A stretch of DNA of 64,000 bases from Eubacteriales bacterium (GCA_024655885.1 JANLFN010000004.1:1-64000); one strand, 5' to 3'. Shown: positions 10,973 to 20,600, counted from the stretch's first letter. Translations and numbers: made by a program. Notes: a model not told the origin generated them from the letters alone.

Positions 10973-11359
10973 ATGAAGTGCGAGAGTGTAGAACTGGTAC
11001 TGCCGTTCAAGGCAGAATATGTAAGTATAGCCAGACTTACGGCGTCAGGCGTTGCCAGCAGAGTGGGCTTTGATATTGATACCATTGAGGATATAAAGGT
11101 TTCCATCTCAGAGGTGTGCAACAAGCTTGTCAGCACAGGCAGCCAATCCGCGGAAAACTACAGGATTGTTTTTAAAGTGTCCGATACCGCTTTAAATGTG
11201 ACCTTCCAGTGTGAGGACCACTCGCTAAAGTCTGTTTTTGACCAAAACGGCGATGAACTGGGCATTTCAATAATAACTGCTTTAATGGATGACATTGAGT
11301 TTTGCGGGTGTGGCAGCAATTTGTTATCCATGTCGAAAAAGCTTGAGGGGAATATCTGA
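10973..11359 (+). CDS. rsbW: Anti-sigma factor / serine kinase-like protein, RsbW type, divergent
   Basis: A 128-residue GHKL-fold protein in the RsbW position. An N-box-like helix EDIKVSISEVCNKLV is present, and the C-terminal half (GISIITALMDDIEFCG) matches RsbW. The DxGxG ATP-lid motif is not visible: the stretch between strand and helix reads DQNGDELGIS. ATP binding and kinase activity are therefore doubtful, although sigma binding may remain. The ATG at 10973 is preferred over a GTG at 10958 that overlaps the ribosome site. The sigma gene starts one base after its stop. Confidence 0.75.
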   Translation: MKCESVELVLPFKAEYVSIARLTASGVASRVGFDIDTIEDIKVSISEVCNKLVSTGSQSAENYRIVFKVSDTALNVTFQCEDHSLKSVFDQNGDELGISIITALMDDIEFCGCGSNLLSMSKKLEGNI

Positions 11360-11360
11360 A

Positions 11361-12125
11361 ATGGAAGAAAATAAGGATGGCGTAGTGTTAACCAGCACAA
11401 ATGATGATAATGACGCGCTGTTTGTGAGGTACGGCTCCACCCCCGACATTGGCCTCAGAAACGAAATTGTAAGCAAATACATGTATCTGGCCGAGATCAT
11501 ATCCAAAAAGTTTTTAAACAGGGGGATTGACTACGAAGATATCTACCAGGTGGCCTGCATCGCTCTTATAAAAGCAGTGGAGAGGTACAGCCTGGATAAA
11601 GGGGTGAAGTTCGTCAGCTTTGCCACGCCTACCATTATCGGCGAAATAAAGAGGTTCTTCCGCGACAAGGGTTCGGTTATCAGAATACCCCGGAGGATCT
11701 ACGAGGTATACCGGAAGGTGAACCATGCACGGGAGTATCTGACCCAGGAGCTTCACAGGACCCCCCGGGTGGACGAGATTGCGCGGCACCTGAATATTGA
11801 TGAAGAAACCGTCCTGGAGATCCTTGAATCAGGCAGCGTTTACAATCTGCAGTCCTTTGACCAGCACGTCTTTAACGATGACGACCTGGAGCTCCATGAG
11901 ACCATAGGCAGTGAAGATGGCACCTTTGAGAAAATAGAGAACAGGGATTTTCTCGAAAAAAGCCTGGAAAAATTCAGCCAGGCGGAAAAAGAGTTTATCA
12001 AGATGAGGTATTTTCACCACAAGACCCAAAAGGAGATTGCCCAGAAGCTAAATGTCTCCCAGATGTACGTCTCCCGGCTGGAGCGCAAGATTCTGGAAAA
12101 GTTTAGAGCAATCCTGGAAAAATAG
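11361..12125 (+). CDS. sigB: RNA polymerase sigma factor, SigB/F/G family
   Basis: A 254-residue alternative sigma factor. Region 2 (DYEDIYQVACIALIKAVERY then SFATPTIIGEIKRFFRDKG), region 3 (IRIPRRIYEVYRKV...LHRTPRVDEIARHL) and region 4 (helix-turn-helix QKEIAQKLNVSQMYVSRLER) are complete. The PRRI segment and the partner genes favour a SigB-like general stress factor over SigF. The start at 11361 follows GAGGGG. A perfect SigB-type promoter lies 65 bases after its stop, which supports an active SigB regulon in this organism. Confidence 0.9.
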   Translation: MEENKDGVVLTSTNDDNDALFVRYGSTPDIGLRNEIVSKYMYLAEIISKKFLNRGIDYEDIYQVACIALIKAVERYSLDKGVKFVSFATPTIIGEIKRFFRDKGSVIRIPRRIYEVYRKVNHAREYLTQELHRTPRVDEIARHLNIDEETVLEILESGSVYNLQSFDQHVFNDDDLELHETIGSEDGTFEKIENRDFLEKSLEKFSQAEKEFIKMRYFHHKTQKEIAQKLNVSQMYVSRLERKILEKFRAILEK

Positions 12126-12189
12126 ACATGGAATACCTTATAAGCGGCAATCCTTCATGCGTAATATTTTATTCTATGCCCACATAAAT

Positions 12190-12215
12190 GTTTAACAGGA
12201 TATTTTCATGGGTAT
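12190..12215 (+). promoter_or_regulatory. SigB-type promoter of the second anti-sigma gene
   Basis: GTTTAA at 12190-12195, a 14-base spacer, and GGGTAT at 12210-12215 match the Bacillus SigB consensus exactly. The start codon of the next gene is 37 bases downstream. This implies feedback: SigB drives an inhibitor-type gene. Confidence 0.65.
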
Positions 12216-12251
12216 GACTATTATATATATTGCATAAGGGCGGGAATACCA

Positions 12252-12698
12252 TTGAAAACGATGAAATTATTTAGTTGTACAATATCCAGTGATCTTAGCA
12301 ACATACGCGGCATTGTCCAAAACGTTTTGGACTTTTTGGAAACATCCTTTGGTGAAATAGAAGAAAGCAATATCTTTGAAATAAAAGTAATCCTCAATGA
12401 ACTGATATTAAACGCCATAAAGCACGGAAATCATTGTGAAAGCTGTAAATGTGTGAAAATAACGGCGGGTCTGACCGAAGACGCATGTGTTTTTTTTATT
12501 GTGGAGGATGAAGGAGCAGGCTACGATTACACCGGTATTTTGGAAAACAGCCGCGCAGGTGCGCAGGACTTCGGTGATCTATGTAATATAAAGGAGACGG
12601 GCAGAGGCCTTTTAATAATAAAAAGCCTGTGCGATAAAATCAAGTTTAATCAAAAGGGCAATAAAGTGATTGTCCTAAAAAGGCTGCAAAAAATTTAA
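12252..12698 (+). CDS. GHKL ATPase, second RsbW-like anti-sigma factor
   Basis: A 148-residue serine-kinase-type anti-sigma protein with an intact ATP pocket: N-box NELILNAIKHGNH, G1 box DEGAGYD, G2 box GRGLLIIKSL. This contrasts with the degraded pocket of the RsbW-position protein at 10973. The start is TTG at 12252, spaced correctly from AAGGG; an ATG at 12261 is the alternative. A perfect SigB-type promoter precedes it. It probably restrains SigB or a related sigma factor. It ends six bases from the stop of hisIE on the other strand. Confidence 0.82.
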   Translation: MKTMKLFSCTISSDLSNIRGIVQNVLDFLETSFGEIEESNIFEIKVILNELILNAIKHGNHCESCKCVKITAGLTEDACVFFIVEDEGAGYDYTGILENSRAGAQDFGDLCNIKETGRGLLIIKSLCDKIKFNQKGNKVIVLKRLQKI

Positions 12699-12704
12699 AC
12701 GGTT

Positions 12705-13364
12705 TTACCTTCTTCCCCTTAATTCTTCATAGATGTCACCAAGCTTAACGCCTCTCTCCACCATAAGCACCATAAGGTGATAAAACAGGTCCGCCATTTC
12801 ATATTTTATCTCATCCTTGGACTTGTTTTTGGCTGCAATAATAACCTCCGCGGTTTCTTCACCCACCTTCTTCAGGATCTTGTCAAGCCCTTTCTCAAAG
12901 AGATAGTTGGTATAGGAACCCTCTTTGGGGTTAACGGTCCTGTCCACAATAACGTCATAGACTTCCTGCAGTATCTTATATCCGTCCGTGCTTTCCTGCT
13001 CCTGTCCCGGCCCTTCTTGAATGGAATCCTCCGAACCGCCCCTGTACAGTTCTCTGTAAAAGCAGGAGCAGTTTCCCGTATGGCAGGCCGCTCCCACCTG
13101 CTCCACCTGGATGAGCAGCGTATCCCCGTCACAGTCCACGCTCATGGACCGGATATTCTGGAAATGTCCCGAGGTCTCTCCCTTAAGCCAGAGTTTTTGC
13201 CTGCTCCGGCTCCAGAAATGCGTCCTGCCCGTTTCTATGGACTTCTGGAGAGATTCCATGTTCATGTACCCCACCATCAGGACCTCATTGGTCTTATAGT
13301 CCTGGATAACAGCAGGCACAAGACCGTTCTGGTCAAATTTTATTTCACTCAATATGTTATCCAT
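12705..13364 (-). CDS. hisIE: Bifunctional phosphoribosyl-AMP cyclohydrolase / phosphoribosyl-ATP pyrophosphatase
   Basis: Carries out steps 2 and 3 of histidine synthesis: PR-ATP hydrolysis, then opening of the adenine ring. The HisI domain (about residues 1-115) carries the metal motif [10 protein letters not shown] and the zinc cysteines CHTGNCSCF. The HisE domain (about 130-219) has the [17 protein letters not shown]-like helix and [18 protein letters not shown]. It has 219 residues, normal for the fusion. AAGGTGAGG precedes the ATG. It is the last gene of the his operon. Confidence 0.96.
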   Translation of the reverse strand: MDNILSEIKFDQNGLVPAVIQDYKTNEVLMVGYMNMESLQKSIETGRTHFWSRSRQKLWLKGETSGHFQNIRSMSVDCDGDTLLIQVEQVGAACHTGNCSCFYRELYRGGSEDSIQEGPGQEQESTDGYKILQEVYDVIVDRTVNPKEGSYTNYLFEKGLDKILKKVGEETAEVIIAAKNKSKDEIKYEMADLFYHLMVLMVERGVKLGDIYEELRGRR

Positions 13365-13471
13365 AATGCCTCACCTTCAAATCTATAGGGTTTTAAGGCG
13401 TATACCGGTATCCCGCCGAAAGCGCCTTAACTATACAGTTTTTTATGCTGCGGCAAATAACCTGCAGCCTG

Positions 13472-14233
13472 CTACATTCTCACTTGAATTCCTCTTCCTT
13501 GCAGGTACTTCTTTAAATTCATGATTTCCATTTCCCTGTAGTGAAACAGGGAAGCCGCCAGCACCGCGTCCGCCCTGCCTTCCGTCAGTGCTTCATAAAA
13601 ATGCTCCATGGTGCCCGCACCCCCTGAAGCGATGACAGGAATTTTGACACAATCGGAAATCTGCCGTGTCAATTCAATATCATAGCCGCTTTTTGTGCCG
13701 TCACAGTCCATGCTGGTCAGCAGGATTTCCCCTGCTCCCAGCTTCTCCGCTTCCACAGCCCATTCCACAGCGTCCTTCCCCGTATTCACCCTGCCTCCGT
13801 TCAGATAAACATCCCAGCCTGTTTTATCAGACCTTCTTTTTGCATCAATGGCTACGACTACGCACTGGCTTCCAAACCTCCATGCGGCCTCGGATATCAG
13901 CTCCGGCCTCTTTAAGGCGGCTGAATTGACGGATATCTTATCCGCTCCCGCCTTTAATATTTCCCTGAAGTCCTCAACAGTCCTTATGCCGCCTCCCACC
14001 GTAAAGGGGATGAAAACCTGTTCTGCAACCCTGCGGACTACATCCAGCATAATACTTCTTGCATGGGCGGAAGCGGTGATATCAAGGAATGTGAGTTCAT
14101 CCGCCCCCGCCTTGTCATAGACCGCCGCCACCTCCACAGGGTCGCCTGCATCCCTTATATTGATAAAGTTTACACCCTTAACCACCCTTCCCCCGTGAAC
14201 ATCCAGGCAAGGGATAATCCGCTTTGTTAACAT
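13472..14233 (-). CDS. hisF: Imidazole glycerol phosphate synthase cyclase subunit HisF
   Basis: Uses ammonia from HisH to close the imidazole ring, releasing IGP and AICAR. A 253-residue half-barrel-repeat TIM barrel. The two catalytic aspartates sit in [12 protein letters not shown] near the N-terminus and in VVAIDAKRR at mid-sequence; GGIRTVEDF and [11 protein letters not shown] are the phosphate sites. It starts 12 bases after the hisA stop. The 107-base gap to hisIE contains an inverted repeat, TTAAGGCG / CGCCTTAA (13393-13430). Confidence 0.97.
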   Translation of the reverse strand: MLTKRIIPCLDVHGGRVVKGVNFINIRDAGDPVEVAAVYDKAGADELTFLDITASAHARSIMLDVVRRVAEQVFIPFTVGGGIRTVEDFREILKAGADKISVNSAALKRPELISEAAWRFGSQCVVVAIDAKRRSDKTGWDVYLNGGRVNTGKDAVEWAVEAEKLGAGEILLTSMDCDGTKSGYDIELTRQISDCVKIPVIASGGAGTMEHFYEALTEGRADAVLAASLFHYREMEIMNLKKYLQGRGIQVRM

Positions 14234-14245
14234 GACAAATGCCCC

Positions 14246-14959
14246 TTACTTCGCTATTTCAATTGCTTCCCTTAAATCTATGTCACCGGTGTACAGCGCC
14301 TTTCCAATAATTACGCCGTGCATTCCGATCTCTCTCAGGTTCTTGATGTCCTGCAAGGTACTTACTCCACCGGAGGCAATCACTTCTATTTTCACCGAAT
14401 TCACCATTTCCTCCATGGCTTTAAGGTTTGGTCCCGACAGCGTTCCATCCTTGGATATATCGGTATAGATGATGGTCTTTGCACCCAGTTCCTCCATCTT
14501 CTTGGCAAATCCCACAGCCGTGAATTCGCTGGTCTTTGCCCACCCCTCAATGGCTACCATCCCGTCTCTCGCATCAATCCCTATAACAATATTGTTTTCA
14601 AAGGTTTTCACTGCATTTTTTACCAAATTGGGGTCTTTAACCGCAGAAGTCCCCAAAATGATACGTTGTATGCCCTTGCACAAAATGATTTCTATCATTT
14701 CTATGGTCCGTATTCCACCCCCAACCTGCAGTGGAATACCCAGGTTGACGGCCATTTCACTTATAACCGCAATATTCTGGGGCTGGCCTGTTCTGGCTCC
14801 GTCCAGATCCACTACATGCAGGTATTCGGCTCCAAGCCTCTCCCACTGGAGAGCCATATCCACCGGGTCATCCGAATACACGGTGACATTATTGAAATTC
14901 CCCTGTACCAGCCTTACACATTTTCCATTCTGCACATCGATTGCAGGATACACCTTCAT
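14246..14959 (-). CDS. hisA: ProFAR isomerase HisA
   Basis: Phosphoribosylformimino-5-aminoimidazole carboxamide ribotide isomerase, histidine step 4. It has 237 residues. The catalytic aspartates lie in AIDVQNGKCVRL and YTDISKDGTLSGPN; phosphate sites are GGGIRT and ASGGVST. The ATG at 14959 has GGTGGGGGGA at the right spacing. A start five codons upstream is possible but lies inside that site. It lies between hisH and hisF, as expected. Confidence 0.96.
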   Translation of the reverse strand: MKVYPAIDVQNGKCVRLVQGNFNNVTVYSDDPVDMALQWERLGAEYLHVVDLDGARTGQPQNIAVISEMAVNLGIPLQVGGGIRTIEMIEIILCKGIQRIILGTSAVKDPNLVKNAVKTFENNIVIGIDARDGMVAIEGWAKTSEFTAVGFAKKMEELGAKTIIYTDISKDGTLSGPNLKAMEEMVNSVKIEVIASGGVSTLQDIKNLREIGMHGVIIGKALYTGDIDLREAIEIAK

Positions 14960-14986
14960 AAAAAATCCCCCCACCTGACCATCAAT

Positions 14987-15601
14987 TTAATTTATGACAT
15001 CTGCAAAATTCCTTAGTACGGCAAGTCCTATGCTTCCGCTTTTTTCGGGATGAAACTGGGTGGCAAAAACATTTCCGCAGCAAACAGCCGCATCAAAATC
15101 AATGCCGTAGGAGGCAGTCGCTGAAACAATGTTTTTATCCGCCGCATCCAGGTAGTAGGAGTGAACGAAATAGACATAGGGGTGCTGGGGCAGGTTCCGA
15201 AAAAGGGGACACTCTTTTTTGAGCTCAAGGGCATTCCATCCCATATGGGGAACTTTCAGGCCCATGTTCAAAGGAAATTGCCTGATTTCTCCCCTGAAAA
15301 TGCCTAAGCCCTCAACCCTTTCCCCACCTTCCTCACTATAATCGAACAGAAGCTGCATTCCCAGGCAAATCCCTAAAAAAGGCTTGCCTTTATGGATGAC
15401 CTGCGTTACCACATCCGCCATACCGGCCTTTCTGAGGCTTGCCATCGCATCGGCAAAAGCACCTACGCCGGGCAGTACAACCGCATCCGAGTTGAGAATG
15501 AACTCTTTATCGGAGGAAATTTCAGCCTCACATCCGATAAACTTGAAAGCCTTCTCCACACTTTTCAAATTTCCAACACCGTAATCTATAACTGCAATCA
15601 A
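14987..15601 (-). CDS. hisH: Imidazole glycerol phosphate synthase glutaminase HisH
   Basis: Class I glutamine amidotransferase that feeds ammonia to HisF. It has 204 residues. The nucleophile is in GICLGMQLL and the His-Glu pair in FHPEKSG. The start is TTG at 15601 with GGAGG seven bases before it. It sits directly after purC in the operon. Confidence 0.96.
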   Translation of the reverse strand: MIAVIDYGVGNLKSVEKAFKFIGCEAEISSDKEFILNSDAVVLPGVGAFADAMASLRKAGMADVVTQVIHKGKPFLGICLGMQLLFDYSEEGGERVEGLGIFRGEIRQFPLNMGLKVPHMGWNALELKKECPLFRNLPQHPYVYFVHSYYLDAADKNIVSATASYGIDFDAAVCCGNVFATQFHPEKSGSIGLAVLRNFADVIN

Positions 15602-15620
15602 GGATAACCTCCACCCCGTC

Positions 15621-16508
15621 CTATAGTTTTTTGCCCGTGATGCGTTCGTAAGCTTCCATATACTTTGCTGCGGTTTTTTCTACCACCTCTTCCGGAAGCT
15701 CCGGTGCAGGAGGCTTTTTATCCCAGCCGGAGGATTCCAGGTAATCCCTCAGGTACTGCTTGTCAAAGCTCCTCTGGGGCCTTCCCGGCTCATATTCGTC
15801 TTCCGCCCAGAACCTGGAGGAATCGGGAGTAAACATTTCATCCGCCACAACCAGCTCGCCGTCTATGATGCCGAACTCAAACTTGGTGTCTGCCAGAAGC
15901 AATCCCTTTGTCTGTGCATACCTGCTGACTTTATCATACAGGGCAATACTCACATCCCTGAGTTTTTGCGCAAGCTCGGTCCCGATCCTATCCGCCAGCA
16001 CCTCAAAGGATACATTTTCGTCGTGTCCTGTGTGTGCCTTGGTGGAAGGGGTAAAAATAGGCTCAGGCAGCTTTTGGGCCTGTACTAACCCTGCAGGAAG
16101 CTTAATGCCGCATATGCTTCCTGTTTTAAGATACTCCTTCAACCCAGAGCCTTCCAGGTATCCTCTCACAATGCACTCCGCATTGACCATTTCTGCCTTT
16201 TTTACCAGCATAGACCTTCCCTCCAGCTCCTCCTGAAACCGTGAAAGCCCCCCGGGATATTGGCTCACATCGGTAGTAAGCATGTGGTTTCCTATAATGT
16301 CCCTGGTATAATTGAACCAGAACTCCGAGATGCTGTTCAGCACCTTTCCCTTATTGGGAATAAGATTTGGAAAAACCACGTCAAAGGCGGATATTCTATC
16401 TGTCGCTATGAACAAGAGCTTGTCGCCCAAATCATATACGTTTCTTACCTTTCCTTTTATAAACAGGGGCAGTTTTATAAAATCCGTGTCGTTGACCAGC
16501 TTTGCCAC
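15621..16508 (-). CDS. purC: SAICAR synthetase PurC
   Basis: Phosphoribosylaminoimidazole-succinocarboxamide synthase, joining CAIR and aspartate with ATP in purine synthesis. At 295 residues it is the longer variant of the family (many bacterial enzymes have about 240). Motifs KGKVRNVYDLGD, ATDRISAFDVV and LADTKFEFG are present. The start is GTG at 16508 behind AAGGAGG. It is unusual to find it between hisB and hisH. The link is logical, because HisHF releases AICAR, an intermediate just downstream of the PurC product. Confidence 0.95.
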   Translation of the reverse strand: MAKLVNDTDFIKLPLFIKGKVRNVYDLGDKLLFIATDRISAFDVVFPNLIPNKGKVLNSISEFWFNYTRDIIGNHMLTTDVSQYPGGLSRFQEELEGRSMLVKKAEMVNAECIVRGYLEGSGLKEYLKTGSICGIKLPAGLVQAQKLPEPIFTPSTKAHTGHDENVSFEVLADRIGTELAQKLRDVSIALYDKVSRYAQTKGLLLADTKFEFGIIDGELVVADEMFTPDSSRFWAEDEYEPGRPQRSFDKQYLRDYLESSGWDKKPPAPELPEEVVEKTAAKYMEAYERITGKKL

Positions 16509-16545
16509 ACAGATCCCTCCTTAATTCACTCTTAATTTTCATCTC

Positions 16546-17133
16546 TTACAGCATTCCCTTGGTGGACATTACTCCCTCAATCCTGGGGTCTATCCGTGAA
16601 GCTTCGCCCAGTGCCCTGGCAAAAGCCTTAAAAACCGCTTCCACCATGTGGTGATGGTTCTTTCCGTAAAGCACCTTGATATGTAAATTTATACCTGCAT
16701 TGAAAGCAAAGGCTTTAAAGAATTCCTCCACCAGCTCCATATCCATTTCTCCCACCTTACCCACGGCCGGCGGAGCGTCGAATACCAGGTAGGGTCTTCC
16801 CCCGATATCTACGGATACCATAGCTAAGGACTCATCCATGGGAACAAAGCAGGTCCCGTACCTCCGAATGGATCTTTTATCCCCCAGGGCCTGCTTTACC
16901 GCCAGCCCGGCTGCAATCCCCACATCCTCCACCGTATGGTGGGCATCAACCGCAAGATCTCCTACGGCTTTAATATTTACCTCAAAAAGCCCGTGCTTTG
17001 CAAACAGGGTGAGCATGTGGTCGAAAAATCCGATTCCCGTATCAATACGGCTTTTTCCTCCGCCATCCAGGTTTATGCAGAAATATATGTCCGTTTCTTC
17101 CGTTTTTCTTGTAATTTCACCTTTTCTATCCAT
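16546..17133 (-). CDS. hisB: Imidazoleglycerol-phosphate dehydratase HisB
   Basis: Removes water from IGP to give imidazole acetol phosphate. It has 195 residues, the monofunctional type without a phosphatase domain. Mn-binding histidine motifs [14 protein letters not shown] and [17 protein letters not shown] are intact. Its start lies three bases after a small open frame that fills the hisD-hisB gap. A histidinol-phosphate phosphatase is not encoded in this cluster. Confidence 0.97.
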   Translation of the reverse strand: MDRKGEITRKTEETDIYFCINLDGGGKSRIDTGIGFFDHMLTLFAKHGLFEVNIKAVGDLAVDAHHTVEDVGIAAGLAVKQALGDKRSIRRYGTCFVPMDESLAMVSVDIGGRPYLVFDAPPAVGKVGEMDMELVEEFFKAFAFNAGINLHIKVLYGKNHHHMVEAVFKAFARALGEASRIDPRIEGVMSTKGML

Positions 17134-17136
17134 CCA

Positions 17137-17322
17137 TTACCTCACATTATATGAAAAATGCACCGCATTTTTCAGTGTCTTAAGCGGCCTATCCATACTG
17201 CTCAATCTTAATGCGTCTATAACGCATTGCATACTCATTATACCAGATACCCTTGTTTCAATTCTACCACTTCTGCCAATTTCTTTGAAAATGCCCTTCA
17301 TCCCCTTGAGGTCGTCATTCAA
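17137..17322 (-). CDS. Small open frame between hisD and hisB
   Basis: A possible 61-residue protein starting with TTG that overlaps the hisD stop by eight bases and ends three bases before hisB, so it fills the gap exactly. No good ribosome site is visible and I recognise no domain. hisC, often found at this spot in clostridial his operons, is absent. The frame might be a remnant, a leader coupling hisD to hisB, or chance. Confidence 0.25.
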   Translation of the reverse strand: MNDDLKGMKGIFKEIGRSGRIETRVSGIMSMQCVIDALRLSSMDRPLKTLKNAVHFSYNVR

Positions 17323-18607
17323 ACCTCACTTTTATGGCATTGGCATGGGCTGTCAGGCCCTCCGCTTCCGCGAAAAGAATTATGTCCTCTTTTACCCCCT
17401 CCAGGGCTTTTCTGGTGTAGGATATGATGCTTGACTTTTTGACAAAGTCACCCACATTCAACGGGGAGAAAAATCTGGCGGTCCCACTGGTGGGCAGGAC
17501 ATGGTTGGGGCCGGCGAAATAGTCTCCCAGGGGCTCGGACGCATAATGGCCGAGGAAAATGGCTCCCGCATTTTTTACGCCCCCCAGGATGTCAAAAGGC
17601 TCTTTTACGCACAGTTCAAGGTGCTCGGGCGCTATTTTGTTTACGACCTCCAGGGCTTCCTCCAGGCTCTCCGTTATCACGATAGCTCCATAGTCCTCTA
17701 TGGATTTGCTCAATATATCCTTTCTGGAAAGGTAGGCTGCCTGCCTTTCAATTTCCTGCTGAACTTCATCCGCCAGCTTTTCCGAGTCGGTCACCAGTAT
17801 GGCGGACGCCAGTACGTCATGCTCCGCCTGGGATAAAAGGTCTGCCGCTACAAACTTTGGATTTGCAGTATCATCCGCCACAACCGCAATCTCACTGGGA
17901 CCGGCGATCATGTCGATATCACAGTAGCCGTACACCAGGCGCTTCGCCATGGCCACATAGATATTGCCCGGCCCTACAATCTTATCCACTTTAGGAATGC
18001 TTTCGGAGCCAAAGGCCAAAGCAGCCACAGCCTGTGCGCCGCCTACCCGGTAAATCTCATCAACGCCTGCCTCCCTGGCGGACACAAGGATGGCGGGATT
18101 TACGCCCCCATCCTTTCCCGGCGGCGTCACCATGACCACCCTTTCCACACCGGCGACCTTGGCCGGAACCACGTTCATCAATACCGACGAAGGATAGGCG
18201 GCGGTCCCTCCCGGAACATAGACGCCTACCAGTTCCAGCGGCCTATACACCTGTCCCAGTATGACCCCGTCCTTTTCGGGCGATATCCATGAATTTCCCT
18301 TTTGCTTCTCATGGAAGCTTTCGATGTTCCTCTTCGCCCTCTTTATAACCTGGACCAGCCTATCATCCACCATGCCGTATGCCGCCTCTATTTCTTCCTC
18401 CCGCACCCTCAGGCTGTCCTGTGAAAGCCTGACTCCGTCGAATCGCTGGGTATATTCAAGGATGGCCCGGTCTCCTTTCAGCCTTACGCTTCGGATAATT
18501 TCTTCCACTCTCCCGGCAACGTCGCCCATATCCATGGGACTCCTGGCCATAAGCTTCTCATACATACCGCTTTTCTTGTTCTTTCTTATGTCGACTACTC
18601 TGATCAT
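17315..18607 (-). CDS. hisD: Histidinol dehydrogenase HisD
   Basis: Zinc-dependent NAD enzyme that oxidises histidinol to histidine in two steps. It has 430 residues. Key segments: LLSQAEHD (zinc ligands), APEHLEL (catalytic Glu-His) and [14 protein letters not shown]. Its ATG overlaps the hisG stop by four bases (ATGA), showing translational coupling. Confidence 0.97.
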   Translation of the reverse strand: MIRVVDIRKNKKSGMYEKLMARSPMDMGDVAGRVEEIIRSVRLKGDRAILEYTQRFDGVRLSQDSLRVREEEIEAAYGMVDDRLVQVIKRAKRNIESFHEKQKGNSWISPEKDGVILGQVYRPLELVGVYVPGGTAAYPSSVLMNVVPAKVAGVERVVMVTPPGKDGGVNPAILVSAREAGVDEIYRVGGAQAVAALAFGSESIPKVDKIVGPGNIYVAMAKRLVYGYCDIDMIAGPSEIAVVADDTANPKFVAADLLSQAEHDVLASAILVTDSEKLADEVQQEIERQAAYLSRKDILSKSIEDYGAIVITESLEEALEVVNKIAPEHLELCVKEPFDILGGVKNAGAIFLGHYASEPLGDYFAGPNHVLPTSGTARFFSPLNVGDFVKKSSIISYTRKALEGVKEDIILFAEAEGLTAHANAIKVRFE

Positions 18608-19257
18608 CTGCCGTCCCCACTTTCTTCAAGCTTCCTTCTCACCCCGTCGATGAGACTGTTGATCCTTTCGCTTTGCATCTTCATGCTGACCCTGTTGACT
18701 ACCAGCCTGGCACTGATATCCGCTATGGTATCCAGGATAACAAGGCCGTTTTCCTTTAGAGTCCTTCCGCTCTCCACCAGGTCGACAATCACTTCGGACA
18801 GTCCCACCAGAGGCGCAAGCTCCACAGAACCGTTCAGCTTGATAATTTCTATGGATTCGCGCCTTTTATGCTCAAAGTACTCCCTGGCTATTCTGGGATA
18901 CTTGGTTGCCACACGCTTGTTGTTCAATTCATCCAGCTTCCCCTGCAGTTCCGGAGGCCCCGCCACTACCATCCTGCAGGCTGCAAAGCCCAGATTCAGC
19001 ACCTCGTACAGGTGCCTGCCCTCCTCCATTAAGGTGTCCTTTCCCACCACCCCCAGGTCCGCTGCCCCATACTCCACATAAGTAGGCACATCCCCGGGCT
19101 TTACGAGAAAGAACTTGATTTTATTATTTTCATCGGCAAATATCAGTTTTCTGGAAGGGTTTTTGAATCCCGAGCAGTCAATTCCCATTCCTTCGAACAA
19201 TTCTATAGATAAATCCGTCAGGCGCCCTTTGGACAGCGCTACGGTCAAATACCTCAT
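18604..19257 (-). CDS. hisG: ATP phosphoribosyltransferase, short form HisG
   Basis: First step of histidine synthesis. It has 217 residues, the short form that lacks the C-terminal histidine-sensing domain and needs HisZ as regulatory partner; hisZ is the preceding gene. The N-terminal SKGRL and the late [14 protein letters not shown] (PRPP site) are present. The ATG at 19257 starts [13 protein letters not shown]. Confidence 0.97.
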   Translation of the reverse strand: MRYLTVALSKGRLTDLSIELFEGMGIDCSGFKNPSRKLIFADENNKIKFFLVKPGDVPTYVEYGAADLGVVGKDTLMEEGRHLYEVLNLGFAACRMVVAGPPELQGKLDELNNKRVATKYPRIAREYFEHKRRESIEIIKLNGSVELAPLVGLSEVIVDLVESGRTLKENGLVILDTIADISARLVVNRVSMKMQSERINSLIDGVRRKLEESGDGR

Positions 19258-19337
19258 TTTAAAGCCTCCTGCTCCTATGTTATATGTCGAGTGTTTGATC
19301 TTTAAGTCCTATAGGGCTAAAAGAATGTATCTGTACC

Positions 19338-20600
19338 TCATAAGGCCTTATTCATAAGCTGTCCCATGGTTGCATCCGAAACCTCACCCGTGATTATATT
19401 ATGAAGCTGTATATGCTCATCGTCAAGTATATACAGAATTCCCCCTATTCCTTTGCTCCTTGCGTACTCCTTCAATTCCTCGATGCCGTATCCGGTAATG
19501 TCCATCTCCACACCCAGCCCCTGCTTTCTCAGCTCATCGGCAATCCTAAAGGCATTTCTCCTTCCTTTTTCCGTATAGCTGACCAGGCTGTCCACACAGG
19601 GCTTTTCCGCAGGAACTTTTTGCCTGTCCAGGGCGGTCATAACCATATTGATTCCCAGTGAAAAGCCTGTGGCAGGACACTTTTCACCATACTGCCCGAT
19701 AAGGTCGTCATACCTCCCGCCGCTTAAGATGGGAAAGCCCACACCGTAGGTAAAGCCCCTGAATATAATTCCCGTGTAATAGTTCAGGCTCTGGAGCATG
19801 CCCAGGTCTATGGATACATAATCGCTCAAGGAATAATCTTCCAGTATCCTAAGGACACTTCTCAAGTTTTCCAGGGCATGAATGGAACGTTCATTGACAG
19901 TGATTTTTTCCACCCTGTCAATAATATCGGCAGAGCCAAACAAACCCGGAAGATTGAAAATTAATTCCTTTAATTCTCCCGGAATATTATAGCCCTTCAC
20001 AATCTCCTCGATGCCGAGGAAGTCCTTCCTGTCGATCAATACCCTCATCTGCTCTATATCCTGTCCCGACAATCCCGTCTGCTCCATCAGGCCTTTAAAA
20101 AAATCCACCTGGCCTATATCAATCTGGAAATCCTTAAGACCTGCCGCCTTCACCGTGTGTATGGCCGTCGCAATGACCTCCGCATCAGCTTCCGGCGTAC
20201 TTGACCCCACAATTTCCACTCCCGCCTGGGTAAACTCCTTTTGCTTACCGCCTCCCAGTTCGTTGTACTTGAAGGCGTTCTGTATATAGGAAAACCTGAG
20301 GGGATACCGGGCACCTTTAAACTTGGTGGCAGCGATCCTGGCAATGGGTATGGTAATATCCGGCCTCAGCACCAGGATCCTTCCCTGCTGGTCGAAAAAC
20401 TTGAACATGGTCTCCTGGGGTGTGATATCCGATTCGGTAGAAAATGTATCGTAAAATTCCAGTGTAGGGGTTTCTACCTCAAGGTACCCGTACGAGTTGA
20501 ACAGCTTTCTTATTTTAGCCTCAAGGCTTCTTTTCAGGTAACATTCCTCAAAAAGTATATCCTGCACCCCTTCCGGGGTATATATCTTCCATTTGGCCAA
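19338..20600 (-). CDS. hisZ: ATP phosphoribosyltransferase regulatory subunit HisZ
   Basis: A histidyl-tRNA-synthetase-like protein of 420 residues that binds short HisG and confers feedback by histidine. It has the class II core (TPEGVQDIL, RPDITIPIARI, GRYDDLIGQYG) but sits in the his operon and drives short HisG, so it is not the housekeeping synthetase. The start is TTG at 20600 with AAAGGGG upstream. It is the first gene of the operon, behind a consensus promoter; an 80-base gap separates it from hisG. Confidence 0.94.
   Translation of the reverse strand: MAKWKIYTPEGVQDILFEECYLKRSLEAKIRKLFNSYGYLEVETPTLEFYDTFSTESDITPQETMFKFFDQQGRILVLRPDITIPIARIAATKFKGARYPLRFSYIQNAFKYNELGGGKQKEFTQAGVEIVGSSTPEADAEVIATAIHTVKAAGLKDFQIDIGQVDFFKGLMEQTGLSGQDIEQMRVLIDRKDFLGIEEIVKGYNIPGELKELIFNLPGLFGSADIIDRVEKITVNERSIHALENLRSVLRILEDYSLSDYVSIDLGMLQSLNYYTGIIFRGFTYGVGFPILSGGRYDDLIGQYGEKCPATGFSLGINMVMTALDRQKVPAEKPCVDSLVSYTEKGRRNAFRIADELRKQGLGVEMDITGYGIEELKEYARSKGIGGILYILDDEHIQLHNIITGEVSDATMGQLMNKAL

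Noticed and set aside
13389-13471. Terminator between hisF and hisIE
   Set aside because: An inverted repeat is present, but no T-tract follows and hisIE has a good ribosome site, so the operon probably continues.
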